Below, piece by piece: positions 47,560 to 55,757 of a DNA stretch of 64,000 bases. The DNA comes from Nereida ignava (GTDB lineage Bacteria; Pseudomonadota; Alphaproteobacteria; Rhodobacterales; Rhodobacteraceae). The stretch's first letter is position 1. Every line of letters begins with the position of its first letter. The position numbers and the translations under genes are program-made. The stretch covers positions 248,001 to 312,000 of the forward strand of contig NZ_CVPC01000005.1 in NCBI RefSeq assembly GCF_001049735.1, given 5' to 3'. The notes below the pieces were generated by a model. The model was not told where the DNA came from and did not search any database. It saw nothing but the letters and a program-made list of their open reading frames with translations.

Positions 47560-47742
47560 CACGATAAATTTGTGCAGCGCGCCAGCAGGTTTGTTGGTCC
47601 GCTGCATAGCGATTTTTGCGATATTCGGGTTCTTTTGCTGATCGCGATGGACATCAAGCTGTCGTTGGCTATCAATACCTATCCAAGAACATTGATAACG
47701 AACATGCGCCGAAAAGAGTGCTGTCAGATAGAACCCTTCGTG

Positions 47743-47904
47743 TCTCATAATATGCGGCAAGTATTTGATCTTGTTGACCGTATCGTCGTGTTCCGTCGTG
47801 GTCGGATTGTGGCTAACCTTGATGTGAAAGACACCGATGGTCAGGACGTTGTGGCTTATATCACGGGTGCCAAAACTGGTGCCGAATTTGAAGGCGCGGC
47901 GTAA
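47743..47904 (+). pseudogene. C-terminal remnant of a sugar ABC transporter ATPase
   Basis: VSHNMRQVFDLVDRIVVFRR, then GRIVANL and DVVAYITGA, is the C-terminal end of FrcA/XylG-like sugar ABC ATP-binding proteins. Only about 53 residues remain of about 260; Walker A and B, and the ABC signature are absent. An open frame reaches back to 47572 but the upstream sequence (47560-47742) is unrelated. No permease or receptor genes are nearby. Confidence 0.8.
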
Positions 47905-47907
47905 GCG

Positions 47908-48114
47908 GTGTTCAATTTAGACGTTCCTTTCTTTCTGCCCGTCTGGCGCCGTGTTTTGGTGGTTGTCGTAGCGATCGCTTGGGGGTTTTTTAAGTTCGCA
48001 AATGGCCATTTTTTCTGGGGTATTGTGTTTGTCGGCATGGGCAGTATAGCCACGTGGAAGTTTGGCCAGACCGATTGGTCCCAAGTGGCGGACGACGATA
48101 GGGGCAATAAGTAG
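47908..48114 (+). CDS. Small membrane protein, unknown
   Basis: A 68-residue protein from GTG at 47908, with two hydrophobic segments (about residues 11-30, VWRRVLVVVVAIAWGFFKF, and 33-50, HFFWGIVFVGMGSIATW) and an acidic tail. It lies 3 bp after the ABC ATPase remnant and 11 bp before the LacI gene, so it was probably part of the lost sugar operon. No family recognised. Confidence 0.6.
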   Translation: MFNLDVPFFLPVWRRVLVVVVAIAWGFFKFANGHFFWGIVFVGMGSIATWKFGQTDWSQVADDDRGNK

Positions 48115-48125
48115 GGGGTCAGATC

Positions 48126-49124
48126 ATGGCCGTAACGCTCAAAGATGTTGCAGAGAAAGCCGGCGTTTCGCGTTCGGCGGTGTCGCGGACTTTCACGGAA
48201 GGCGCGTCAGTTTCCAAGAAAACCCGTGCCAAGGTTATGTCTGCAGCAGACTTATTGGGCTACAGTCCAAACGCTCTGGCGTCGTCGCTTACAACTGGCA
48301 GAACAAAACTTATTGGGCTCATTTCCAATAACTTCCATAACCCAATTTTTCTAAGTGTATTTGACCAGTTCACCGCAGGATTGCAGGAGCGCGGTCTGCG
48401 GCCACTTTTGCTTAACCTTAGTGATGAAATGGATACTGAGACATCATTGCGCATGATGCGTACTTACTCGGTTGATGGGGTCATTGTTGCTTCTTCCACG
48501 CTGCCGCCAAGTTTTTCAGAGGCCTTTCGCGATGCAGGTGTGCCTGTTGTGAATTCGTTTGGACGTCATTCGCTTTCGCCTAAAGTTGATACGCTGGGAA
48601 TTGATAACATTGAAGCGGGTCGTATGGCCGCGCGCGAGATGATCAAACGGGGCTATAAACGCTTGGGCTTTTTGGGTGGGCCTGAGCGGGCAACGTCCAC
48701 GCAAGACCGTTTAAGTGGATTCGCTCAAGAGGTAGCTGGCGCCGAAGGCGTGGCTATGTCGCAAAGCTTCGCTAAGCAGTATTCATTCGATGCTGGCCGT
48801 GCTGAGATGGTTGCGCTTTTGAAGGGTACACCGAAAGAAGCATATTTCTGCGGGGACGATGTGCTGTCTATTGGCGCGCTTTCTGCAATTCAGTCAGCGG
48901 GCTTAAAAGTGCCTGATGATATTGGATTGATCGGGTTAAACGACATGGAAATGGCCAGTTGGCAAAACATCAATCTGACGACAATTCATAACCCAATTAA
49001 GCAGATTATTCGTACCTCGATCGACGTTATTGAGGAGATGCTGATCGATGATACACGTAAACCACAAGCGCAGCTTTTTTATTGTCATGTGGTTGAGCGG
49101 GGCACGTTGCGCCCCGCCCCCTAA
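48126..49124 (+). CDS. LacI family transcriptional regulator
   Basis: Sugar-responsive DNA-binding regulator of 332 residues. The N-terminal HTH is VTLKDVAEKAGVSRSAVSRT (residues 3-22) with the hinge helix near NALASSLTTGRTKLIGL. The periplasmic-binding-like effector domain follows (LGFLGGPERATSTQDRLSGF, AYFCGDDVLSIGALSAI). It looks intact, but the sugar genes it presumably controlled survive only as remnants on both sides. It is convergent with the Gfo/Idh-like remnant (1-bp gap). Confidence 0.92.
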   Translation: MAVTLKDVAEKAGVSRSAVSRTFTEGASVSKKTRAKVMSAADLLGYSPNALASSLTTGRTKLIGLISNNFHNPIFLSVFDQFTAGLQERGLRPLLLNLSDEMDTETSLRMMRTYSVDGVIVASSTLPPSFSEAFRDAGVPVVNSFGRHSLSPKVDTLGIDNIEAGRMAAREMIKRGYKRLGFLGGPERATSTQDRLSGFAQEVAGAEGVAMSQSFAKQYSFDAGRAEMVALLKGTPKEAYFCGDDVLSIGALSAIQSAGLKVPDDIGLIGLNDMEMASWQNINLTTIHNPIKQIIRTSIDVIEEMLIDDTRKPQAQLFYCHVVERGTLRPAP

Positions 49125-49125
49125 C

Positions 49126-49335
49126 TTAGCGCATTGATGGCGGCCTTGCATCCAACCATTTGCCATCATCTTTGCCCGATTGTGCGACAGAAAACACAGC
49201 CGCCATAGATCGCAAGCCGTCTTCCGCACGGGGGTAAAGATTGGCTGTGGGGTCCATGACGCGGCTTTTATAATGTGGTGTATAGTTGTCGTTAGACAGC
49301 GTCTGAATTGCTACCCGAGTATTCTTAAACGAACT
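49126..49335 (-). pseudogene. C-terminal remnant of a Gfo/Idh/MocA-like oxidoreductase
   Basis: The last 69 codons of this minus-strand frame, containing YTPHYKSRVMDPTANLYPRA, EDGLRSMAAVFSVAQS and WLDARPPS, look like the end of a Gfo/Idh/MocA-type sugar dehydrogenase. The frame stays open upstream to 49890 but there it is antisense to the ThDP enzyme remnant and carries nothing recognisable. So about 80% of the gene is missing. The family call is by pattern recognition and moderate. Confidence 0.55.
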
Positions 49336-49349
49336 GGCCAGATGGACGT

Positions 49350-49943
49350 TTGACGCAAGTGAAGGCTGATTTAGCTCACGTTTTTGCGCCCGAACCCGAG
49401 TGGGGTCCAGCGCCTGCGATTGCCACGTGCCAGCGTGTGTTGCCGCCTGATACATTGGCCTCAGCCGACAGTGGGGCCCGCAGGATACTGCTGTCGCAAG
49501 TGTGGCAATGTGAGTTTTCGAGTGCGTTAGTTCAGTCATCAGGACTGTGTACGATGGGCTGTGCTGTGCCGTTGGCGATGTGCCAAAGTATCGTTGAACG
49601 GAATAGAACCGTCGTGTCATTTTCGGGCGATGCAGGCTTTTTGATGGTGGCCGGTGAATTAGCAACTGCAGCTGATCTTGGGCTAAAAACAATTTTTGTT
49701 GTCTTTGTAGACGCCAGTCTTGCGTTGATTGAATTGAAGCAGCGAGGTCGCCAGATGAAAAACCGTGGTGTTGATTTTGGTAGATCCGACTTTGCAGCGA
49801 TTGCCCGCGCGTTCGGTGGGGCTGGCCATTGTGTCCGCAGTACCAACGAATTGACCGAGGCGTTGAACACAGCGCAAATGGCTGACACACTCACGGTCAT
49901 AGCAGTAGAGATTGAGAAAGGCGCCTATGATGGCCGTATCTGA
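49350..49943 (+). pseudogene. C-terminal remnant of a thiamine-diphosphate-dependent enzyme
   Basis: 197 codons matching the C-terminal ThDP-binding domain of acetolactate-synthase-like enzymes: RRILLSQVWQCEF, LVQSSGLCTMGCAVPLAM and the cofactor motif SFSGDAGFLMVAGELATAADLG. Full members have about 540 residues, so the N-terminal and middle domains are lost. It overlaps the CoA-transferase start by 14 bp, indicating that the two were once translationally coupled. A TTG at 49350 would start the fragment, but nothing suggests it is functional. Confidence 0.82.
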
Positions 49944-51147
49944 ACCAAAAGGTGCATTAGACGGCCTTGTCGTTCTCGATTTAACTCGCATTTTGGCAGG
50001 TCCCACTGCGACCCAACTTTTGGGTGATTTGGGCGCGACCGTTATTAAGATCGAAAACCCGAAAACCAATGGTGATGATACCCGCGCGTGGGGGCCACCC
50101 TACGCGCAAACAACAGATGGCGAGCAAGATCTCAGTGCCTATTTCATGGCCGCCAACCGCAACAAGTATTCTGTAGCTGCGGACCTGAGTAGCCCTGAGG
50201 GGCAACAGCTTATCAAGGCGATTGCATCGCAGGCTGACGTTGTGATCGAGAACTATAAACCTGGAGGCCTTGAGAAATATGGCCTCGATTTTGCGACACT
50301 TACAGAGCGTCATCCACGCCTTGTGTGCTGCTCGATTTCGGGCTTTGGGCAAACCGGTCCAAACCGCGATCAACCGGGCTATGATTTGATGGCGCAAGGC
50401 TATGGTGGGATGATGTCACTGACAGGTGAACCCGATGGTACGCCGATGAAAGTTGGTGTTGGCATTACTGATGTGATGTGCGGGATGTATGCGACTATTG
50501 GTGTTTTGGCGGCATTGCGACATCGCGATGCAACAGGCGAAGGACAGCATATCGATTTGTCGTTGGTAGACAGCCAGATGGCATGGCTGATCAATGAGGG
50601 GACCAATTTTTTGGCCTCTGGTGATCTGCCTAAACGTCGCGGTAACGCGCACCCAAATATTGTCCCTTACGACGTTTTTCCGTGCGCAGATGGTCATGTA
50701 ATTTTGGCTGTTGGAAATGATGGGCAGTTCGGGCGGTTTTGCTCTGCTGTAGGGTTGGATCAATTAAGCGGTGATGTGCGTTTTGTGACGAATTCGCTGC
50801 GCATTGAAAATCGTGTCGCGCTGACGGCGGCAATTCAGGCGCGTTTTCAAGCCCTAGCTATGGACGATATTCTTTCGCGGTTGCGCGAGGTAAAAGTGCC
50901 AGCAGGGCCTATTCATACTGTCGGCCAAGCTCTTTCGACGGATCAGGCACGCGCGCGCGGTGCTGTGGTGGCTATGACCCACGAAGATGCGGCTCAAGGC
51001 GAAGTCCGACTTCTTGGAAATCCACTAAAATTTTCTAAGACACCTGTAACATATCGCCGCCCACCTCCGCGGTTTGGCCAAGATACAGACCAGATTGTGC
51101 GTAGCTTCGGACAAAATCCACCCAAAGAGCCGCACTCCCCCGATTAA
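49930..51147 (+). CDS. CaiB/BaiF family CoA-transferase (family III)
   Basis: CoA-transferase with GLVVLDLTRILAGPTATQLL and LGATVIKIENP at the N terminus, RNKYSVAADLSSPEG, DVVIENYKPGGLEKYGLDF with the conserved region, and SGFGQTGPNRDQPGYDLMAQ. The catalytic Asp is likely in HIDLSLVDSQMAWL. ATG 49930 (or 49927) gives 405 residues, with AAAGG 8 bases upstream. It appears intact, though its likely partner (the ThDP enzyme) is broken. The acyl substrate is unknown. Confidence 0.92.
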   Translation: MAVSEPKGALDGLVVLDLTRILAGPTATQLLGDLGATVIKIENPKTNGDDTRAWGPPYAQTTDGEQDLSAYFMAANRNKYSVAADLSSPEGQQLIKAIASQADVVIENYKPGGLEKYGLDFATLTERHPRLVCCSISGFGQTGPNRDQPGYDLMAQGYGGMMSLTGEPDGTPMKVGVGITDVMCGMYATIGVLAALRHRDATGEGQHIDLSLVDSQMAWLINEGTNFLASGDLPKRRGNAHPNIVPYDVFPCADGHVILAVGNDGQFGRFCSAVGLDQLSGDVRFVTNSLRIENRVALTAAIQARFQALAMDDILSRLREVKVPAGPIHTVGQALSTDQARARGAVVAMTHEDAAQGEVRLLGNPLKFSKTPVTYRRPPPRFGQDTDQIVRSFGQNPPKEPHSPD

Positions 51148-51276
51148 TGTCGACACAAATCACGCTTTCGTAATGTCGCGTGTAAGTGAAGTGTATGTGA
51201 TGCCTTAGCCCGTGACGACCAAAGTCATGCAAGTAGTGACCATACAGGGTGTAACGATGACCTATGATATCTGCCA

Positions 51277-51789
51277 ATGCCAAGTGACCCTGCTGATGCA
51301 CAAGCGGTCAGGGACTGGAATGGCTTGATCAAAGCATTCTTGTCCCATGGCACTACGGCACCAAAATACCTGAAGGCTGTGCTAACGGCCGAACCTGATT
51401 TTGCTATGGGGCATGCTGTCCGCGGGCTCTTTTCCATGATGATGGGACGGCGTGAGATCATTGAAGTCGGGCATCAGGCAAATACCACGGTGCAGGAAAA
51501 GTTGCGCTTAGGCGGGGCCAATCGCCACGAAACTTTATGGTGCGAGGCGTTAGGTATTTGGGTCTCTGGCAGCGCAATTCGTGCCTTGCTCGGTAGATCG
51601 AATGGATGGTCCCCACAGCGGCGGAACGTTGTTGGCTACACATGGCCTGAGATGCTTCGTTTTCACCAGATCGAAACGTTGGTGGGGGTTTTGATGACCA
51701 CCGGCATTATTTTGGGCGGGTTATCACTTTGGCTGCTCCTCATCGCGCTCAGCTTGGTTGGGGCCGTTATATTGTCCAAACTAAGCTGA
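51277..51789 (+). pseudogene. Chimeric remnant: TPR protein start fused to OpgH-like fragment
   Basis: The first about 100 codons (AVRDWNGLIKAFLSHGTTAP, AEPDFAMGHAVRGLFSMMMG) resemble the N terminus of a TPR repeat protein normally of about 430 residues. From about 51570 the frame changes character to RALLGRSNGWSPQRR and EMLRFHQIETLVG plus a hydrophobic tail, which resembles part of OpgH/MdoH, the periplasmic glucan glucosyltransferase. The two halves do not belong together, so this is a deletion joint. A short frame after the stop (51790-51943) is unassigned. Confidence 0.6.
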
Positions 51790-52028
51790 GTAAAAGTCGT
51801 GGGGCGGGGCTCCAGATCGTTGCGCTTGGATAACCCCAACTCCCTCATTGAGCCTGAAATTGTTCGGCTCGCCCGCTCTGAAAGAGTGGCCATTAAGGCT
51901 TCTTTGCTGTCTGATGTGCCTCAAGTCGTAGCTGCTGAGTAATCTCGAGTGTTTGCGGTTTCGCGTTCGACTTTATGCCGATTGATTTGGCCAAAAGCTT
52001 CCAGAGTTGGTAACGAAATACCTTTTGT

Positions 52029-52596
52029 TCACTTCACCGTTGAGGCGTTAGATGTATAACTTGGAATTGTACGGTTAGATGCGCGTTTGGGTTCAAGATC
52101 ATTCCAATTACTGTTTGCCAGACTTATGTTTTGTGTACTGTCTTCTTCCCAAAATGACACAATATTTTCGGTGATATTGAGGTACCGTTTGCCATCTACA
52201 ATACGCCATAAATTGGGGTTTTCTGGCACCTTGCCGCCCTTGGGCACCCCGTAGGCGCAATGCCCATTAAATTGCGGGATATATTGTTCAGGGTTAGCCA
52301 TAAATGCATCACAGTTGGCTGCTTTAGAGAATGCGAAAGTCGCACCATTATAGTCGGCTGTTATATCCATTCTGCCTGCAACCGCTTTGGATTCCGGTGC
52401 TCCGACTGCTGATTGCTCAAGTCCGAAATACGCTACAAAGTTATGCCCCGAGGCAGCAAAATTTGTTTCATCAATATACTGGGGCCCTGCAGAAGCGGTG
52501 GATGAGTGAAGCGCAACGGCTGCAAAATAGAATAAATTTTTTCGTGATACACTTAGCTAAGAATACTAATCGCACTGATGCAGAAAACAGTCTCAT
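52029..52596 (-). pseudogene. YHS-domain protein with frameshifted start
   Basis: YHS-domain protein (heavy-metal/small-molecule type domain): YNGATFAFSKAANCDAFMAN, QYIPQFNGHCAYGVPKGGKV and WRIVDGKRYLNI are clear. The conserved frame extends upstream past the first ATG (52370) as GQYIDE-like, NFAASGHNFVAYFGLEQ and a signal-peptide-like AAVALHSSTASA, but ends at a TAG at 52557 with no start codon. An ATG at 52596 is one frame off, so a single-base indel near 52530-52550 would restore it. Likely secreted originally. Confidence 0.65.
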
Positions 52597-52731
52597 TTCA
52601 TAGAGAGCCTCTCTGGTTCGTGAGCTTTGCGGCGCATTTGTGATCATCATTTAGCTACAAATTTAGGTGTTAAGCCCCCAGTAAGTTGTATCGCTTAAGA
52701 GAGGCCTTGGGTGAAAGAAAAGGTGGTGAGT

Positions 52732-52821
52732 ATGGCTGCGCAAAACATGGCGCCGGTCATCATCAAACGTAAAAAGGTTATCAGTGGTGGTGGTCACCAT
52801 GGCGGCGCTTGGAAAGTTGCC
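52732..52821 (+). pseudogene. motB: motB remnant (flagellar stator), first 30 codons
   Basis: MAAQNMAPVIIKRKKVISGG followed by GHHGGAWKVA is the N-terminal cytoplasmic tail of roseobacter MotB. The match ends exactly where the single transmembrane stator helix (YADFVTAMMAFF in intact proteins) should begin; the frame then continues with unrelated sequence. The rest, including the peptidoglycan-binding OmpA domain, is absent, so it cannot work as a stator. Confidence 0.82.
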
Positions 52822-53020
52822 ATGTGCCACTCTCTCGTTTGCGCCGCATTTTACACGGCGAGTTATGCCGGGTCGCCCCAACGTGTCAGCCTTCTGGACC
52901 AAATGGCTTTCATCAAGCCATGCCACCTCATCATGAGATGCATCGCCAGAATGGTGCGAGATTTGCTAACGAGTGCTTAATTCCGTATCTCTTTATCTAT
53001 CTGATTTTACGTAAATTTTA

Positions 53021-53356
53021 TTATCTATTCTGAGGTGCCACAGGTGAGGCGCCAATAGTCTGCGTCGTTCCTTTTGGCCCGTATACTGTTGAGCCTGAAC
53101 TCGCTTTTCGAAGCTGCGAAACGCGCCTTATCGCCATTTCAATCCCGCGCTGAGAGGCCTTAAGAATGCGTGCGTTTGACATGCTGCTTTCTCTGATTTG
53201 CGCTAATAATTTTGGATTTTCTGTCTGATTGTTTAGTCGCTCAATGAGCGCAGTCTTGATGGGAATAATCTCATCGAGTTCTGCAAAGTTGTGGCTCAAC
53301 AAAGCGCGGCGTTCGGCTTCCAACGCATCATACAGATCCTGCAATACCGGCTTCAT
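53021..53356 (-). CDS. flgN: FlgN-like flagellar chaperone
   Basis: 111 residues, mostly helical. The pattern LYDALEAERRALLSHNFAEL and KTALIERLNN resembles FlgN, the export chaperone for hook-associated proteins. The gene directly follows flgJ with ATGA overlap on the same strand, which supports a flagellar role. The frame looks intact, but its neighbours are broken, so it is probably an orphan on the way to loss. Confidence 0.55.
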   Translation of the reverse strand: MKPVLQDLYDALEAERRALLSHNFAELDEIIPIKTALIERLNNQTENPKLLAQIRESSMSNARILKASQRGIEMAIRRVSQLRKASSGSTVYGPKGTTQTIGASPVAPQNR

Positions 53357-53611
53357 TTTTGCTGTGCCTCACTTTTTTTCAGACTGTTAAAAACTTGTTC
53401 CGCCAATCCAATTCCGCCCGACCGAGCCATGGCGTTTGCTTGCTCTTTAATGAGGAGTGACTGGAATTGGTCTTCGCCTTCACCGCCGCCAAATGCCTCT
53501 GATGTTTTTCCCAAGCCGGCTGATTTTAGCATTTCAGACAAAAAGCTGGCCTCAAGATCGACAGCTGCCTGCCAAAGTGGATCATCTAATCTGGGGGGCG
53601 CACGTATTCAT
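53353..53611 (-). pseudogene. flgJ: flgJ (rod-binding protein) with one-base frameshift
   Basis: The frame reads LDDPLWQAAVDLEASFLSEM, then LKSAGLGKTSEAFGGGEGED and GGIGLAEQVFNSL, the FlgJ rod-binding domain. No start codon exists in this frame above the TGA near 53608. ATG at 53611 reads MNTCAPQ in another frame; removing one C from the six-C run (53593-53598 on the minus strand) joins it exactly. So a single homopolymer indel separates it from an intact gene of about 85 residues. Confidence 0.8.
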
Positions 53612-53754
53612 ACGTGATGAGCTAGATGAAATTTCCATCAACATACCTTTCAAATTGTCAGAACTTTCACCTTGTCTGACCGACAATCGTAAAGATGTCG
53701 TAACCATTTAGCGTTTAATTGCGGTGGTTCAGAACGAACTTCCAAGGGCAAAAA

Positions 53755-55080
53755 ATGCACACACAGCTTCATTCCGTACTACCGACGGCCTCAGGTGACC
53801 TAACGAAAAAAGCAACAGCTTTGCCGATGGGCGAAGCGCGGTTTGAGTTTGGCAACTTGCTCGAAGTTGAGGGCGATGCTGGCGCGCCAGAGTTAGATGA
53901 TAATGAGCCCGTCTTTTCGCAAACGATGGGATTAGATGTGCTTTTGACGCCAGTCTCTGCTCAATTAGAAATGGGTTTGGTAGGCACAAGTCAGACAGTT
54001 TTTTAGGTGTAGCAGTAACTCCTTCTGACAGTTCAATGATAGGAACAGAAGCGAGAAGCACTGGCGTGCAGTCAGAGGTACTCGTCGGCGATAGTACGGC
54101 TGTAGCAATCAAGAGTGATGTGGCAATTGCAACTCCGCCGCCCGAAGCTTTGCGCACTGCTGCGGGCTCGGGAGATGCTACTTTTGCCTCGGTCAAGAAT
54201 AGTGGCCCGGCCACTGACTTGGCCTTAGTTCCATTAACCGCGCAGCAATCACCCCTGAACGCTGCAAAGCAAGAGCAATTGACCCGAACAGAATCTAGTT
54301 TGTGGTACCAGGCTCAGTCTGTTGAGCAGGCTTTAGAGCCGTCAAAGCCTGTGAAGGTGAGTGAAATACAAAAACAGCATCAGTCAGATACTCTAATAAA
54401 TGCCGCGGCTCTTCCGAGCACTGAAGGCGCTGACCTTAAGGCAGGTGAAGAAGCAGGTAGCTTGACGCCCAAATTAGATCAAATTGAAGCGGTGAAGCAG
54501 TAAACACGCCAAACACCGCCTTCGTCAGCTTCGTTGCCTTCAGCCGGGCCTTCATTCTTGGCTTCCGTAGTCACCGAAGCACAAAGCATGGCACCTGATT
54601 TTATTGACGAAGTTTCGGAGTTTGCGCCTGTAGCCAGTAGCGCCTCAACGCTGCCGCCTGTCGATGCAAAACAGATTTTACCGGCCGCGACACCTCAAAA
54701 CCTACCGTTGAACATTGCCCGACAGATCAGCGAAGCAGAATGCGTCAGATGGAACCACAGAGATAACGCTCAACCCTGCGGAACTGGGGCGTGTGCGCAT
54801 GTCATTTTCACCAACCGAAGCAGGTATGATGGTTGTGCTTTCAGTTGAGCGCCCCGGGGTGTTGGAATTGATGAAACGCCATATCGAAGATCTGAGTCAA
54901 GAGTTTCAGAGTGCTGGATTTGGCATGGCTAGCTTTGATTTTTCAGAGGGCGGATCAGATACGTCGAATGAGCGTGATGGCGGCGGTCCTCACATCCACA
55001 CCACCGATGCTGCTTCCGAGGTGGATGTACCCGCTAGACCAAGTTTGCTTCGAACTTCACAATTAGACATTAGATTATAG
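53755..55080 (+). pseudogene. fliK: fliK (flagellar hook-length control) with three lesions
   Basis: The C-terminal Flg_hook domain is clear (TEITLNPAELGRVRMSFSPT, VERPGVLELMKRHIEDLSQE), ending at 55080, preceded by a long low-complexity S/T/A/P region typical of FliK. The frame is broken by a frameshift in a T run (53998-54003; adding one T continues as TVFLGVAVTPSDSS), a TAA stop at 54501-54503 and another frameshift near 54735-54748. The start MHTQLHSVLPTASG is at 53755. It lies 9 bp before flgD. Confidence 0.82.
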
Positions 55081-55088
55081 GTGCTCAT

Positions 55089-55757
55089 ATGAATGTTCTC
55101 CCAACGCCAACAATCCAACCTGCCTACGGTTCAGGTTCTGGGTCCGGCTCTGATCGTGTGATCAATTCAGATTTTGATACGTTTTTGAAAATGCTGACGA
55201 CTTAGGTCGAAAATCAAGATCCGCTCGACCCGATTAAATCCGAAGATTGCGCAACGCAGCTTGCGCAATCTTCGGCTGTTGAGCAGCAGACAAAAACGAA
55301 TGATTTGCTCGAGGCGCTGAACGCGCAGTTTGGTCAAATGGGGATGGCTGAACTGGCTAATTGGGTTGGCATGGAGGCACGCGTTGCGGCTCCCGCCTCT
55401 TTTGATGGGGGTGCAATTTCGGTCGCAGCCAGTCCGGTCACGACAGCAAATCGTGCTTTTTTGGTGGTTAGAGACCAATCAGGCGTCACAGTTGACCGCC
55501 GTGAGATTCCAGTGACTGAGGCGACATTAGAGTGGGACGGGCGCGATTCTGATAATACTGAGCTGCCCAAAGGGCTTTATGCATTTGAAATTGAGAGCCA
55601 GCATAATGGCGATTTTTTGGATACCAAGCCTGCGGAAGTCTATGCGCCTGTAACGGAGGCGCGCAATCAAGAGGGTGGCACGTATTTAGTGCTGCGTGGC
55701 GGGACCGTGGTTGATGCAGGTGCAGTCCGCGCAATTCGTGAGCCAAACGCGGCTTAA
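55089..55757 (+). pseudogene. flgD: flgD (hook capping protein) with one in-frame stop
   Basis: Reads as one frame of 223 codons: MNVLPTPTIQPAYG at 55089, FLKMLTT-stop-VENQDPLDP, QLAQSSAVEQQTKTNDLLEA, then the C-terminal Ig-like/FlgD region ending VRAIREPNAA at 55757. The TAG (55203-55205) replaces the Gln expected in the conserved TTQ...QNQDPL block, so a single C to T change (CAG to TAG) explains it. The stop overlaps the convergent ubiB end by 3 bp. Confidence 0.85.

Noticed and set aside
47446-47760. Minus-strand frame of 104 codons over the GarR-like gene end
   Set aside because: Part of it is antisense to the reductase and the rest matches no family I recognise; it might be an old remnant, but evidence is too thin.
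49336-49890. Long minus-strand open frame continuing upstream of the Gfo/Idh-like tail
   Set aside because: It is antisense to the ThDP-enzyme remnant and its translation is low-complexity with no family pattern.
52822-53020. Gene after the motB stub
   Set aside because: The frames here match no family on either strand; likely deletion debris.
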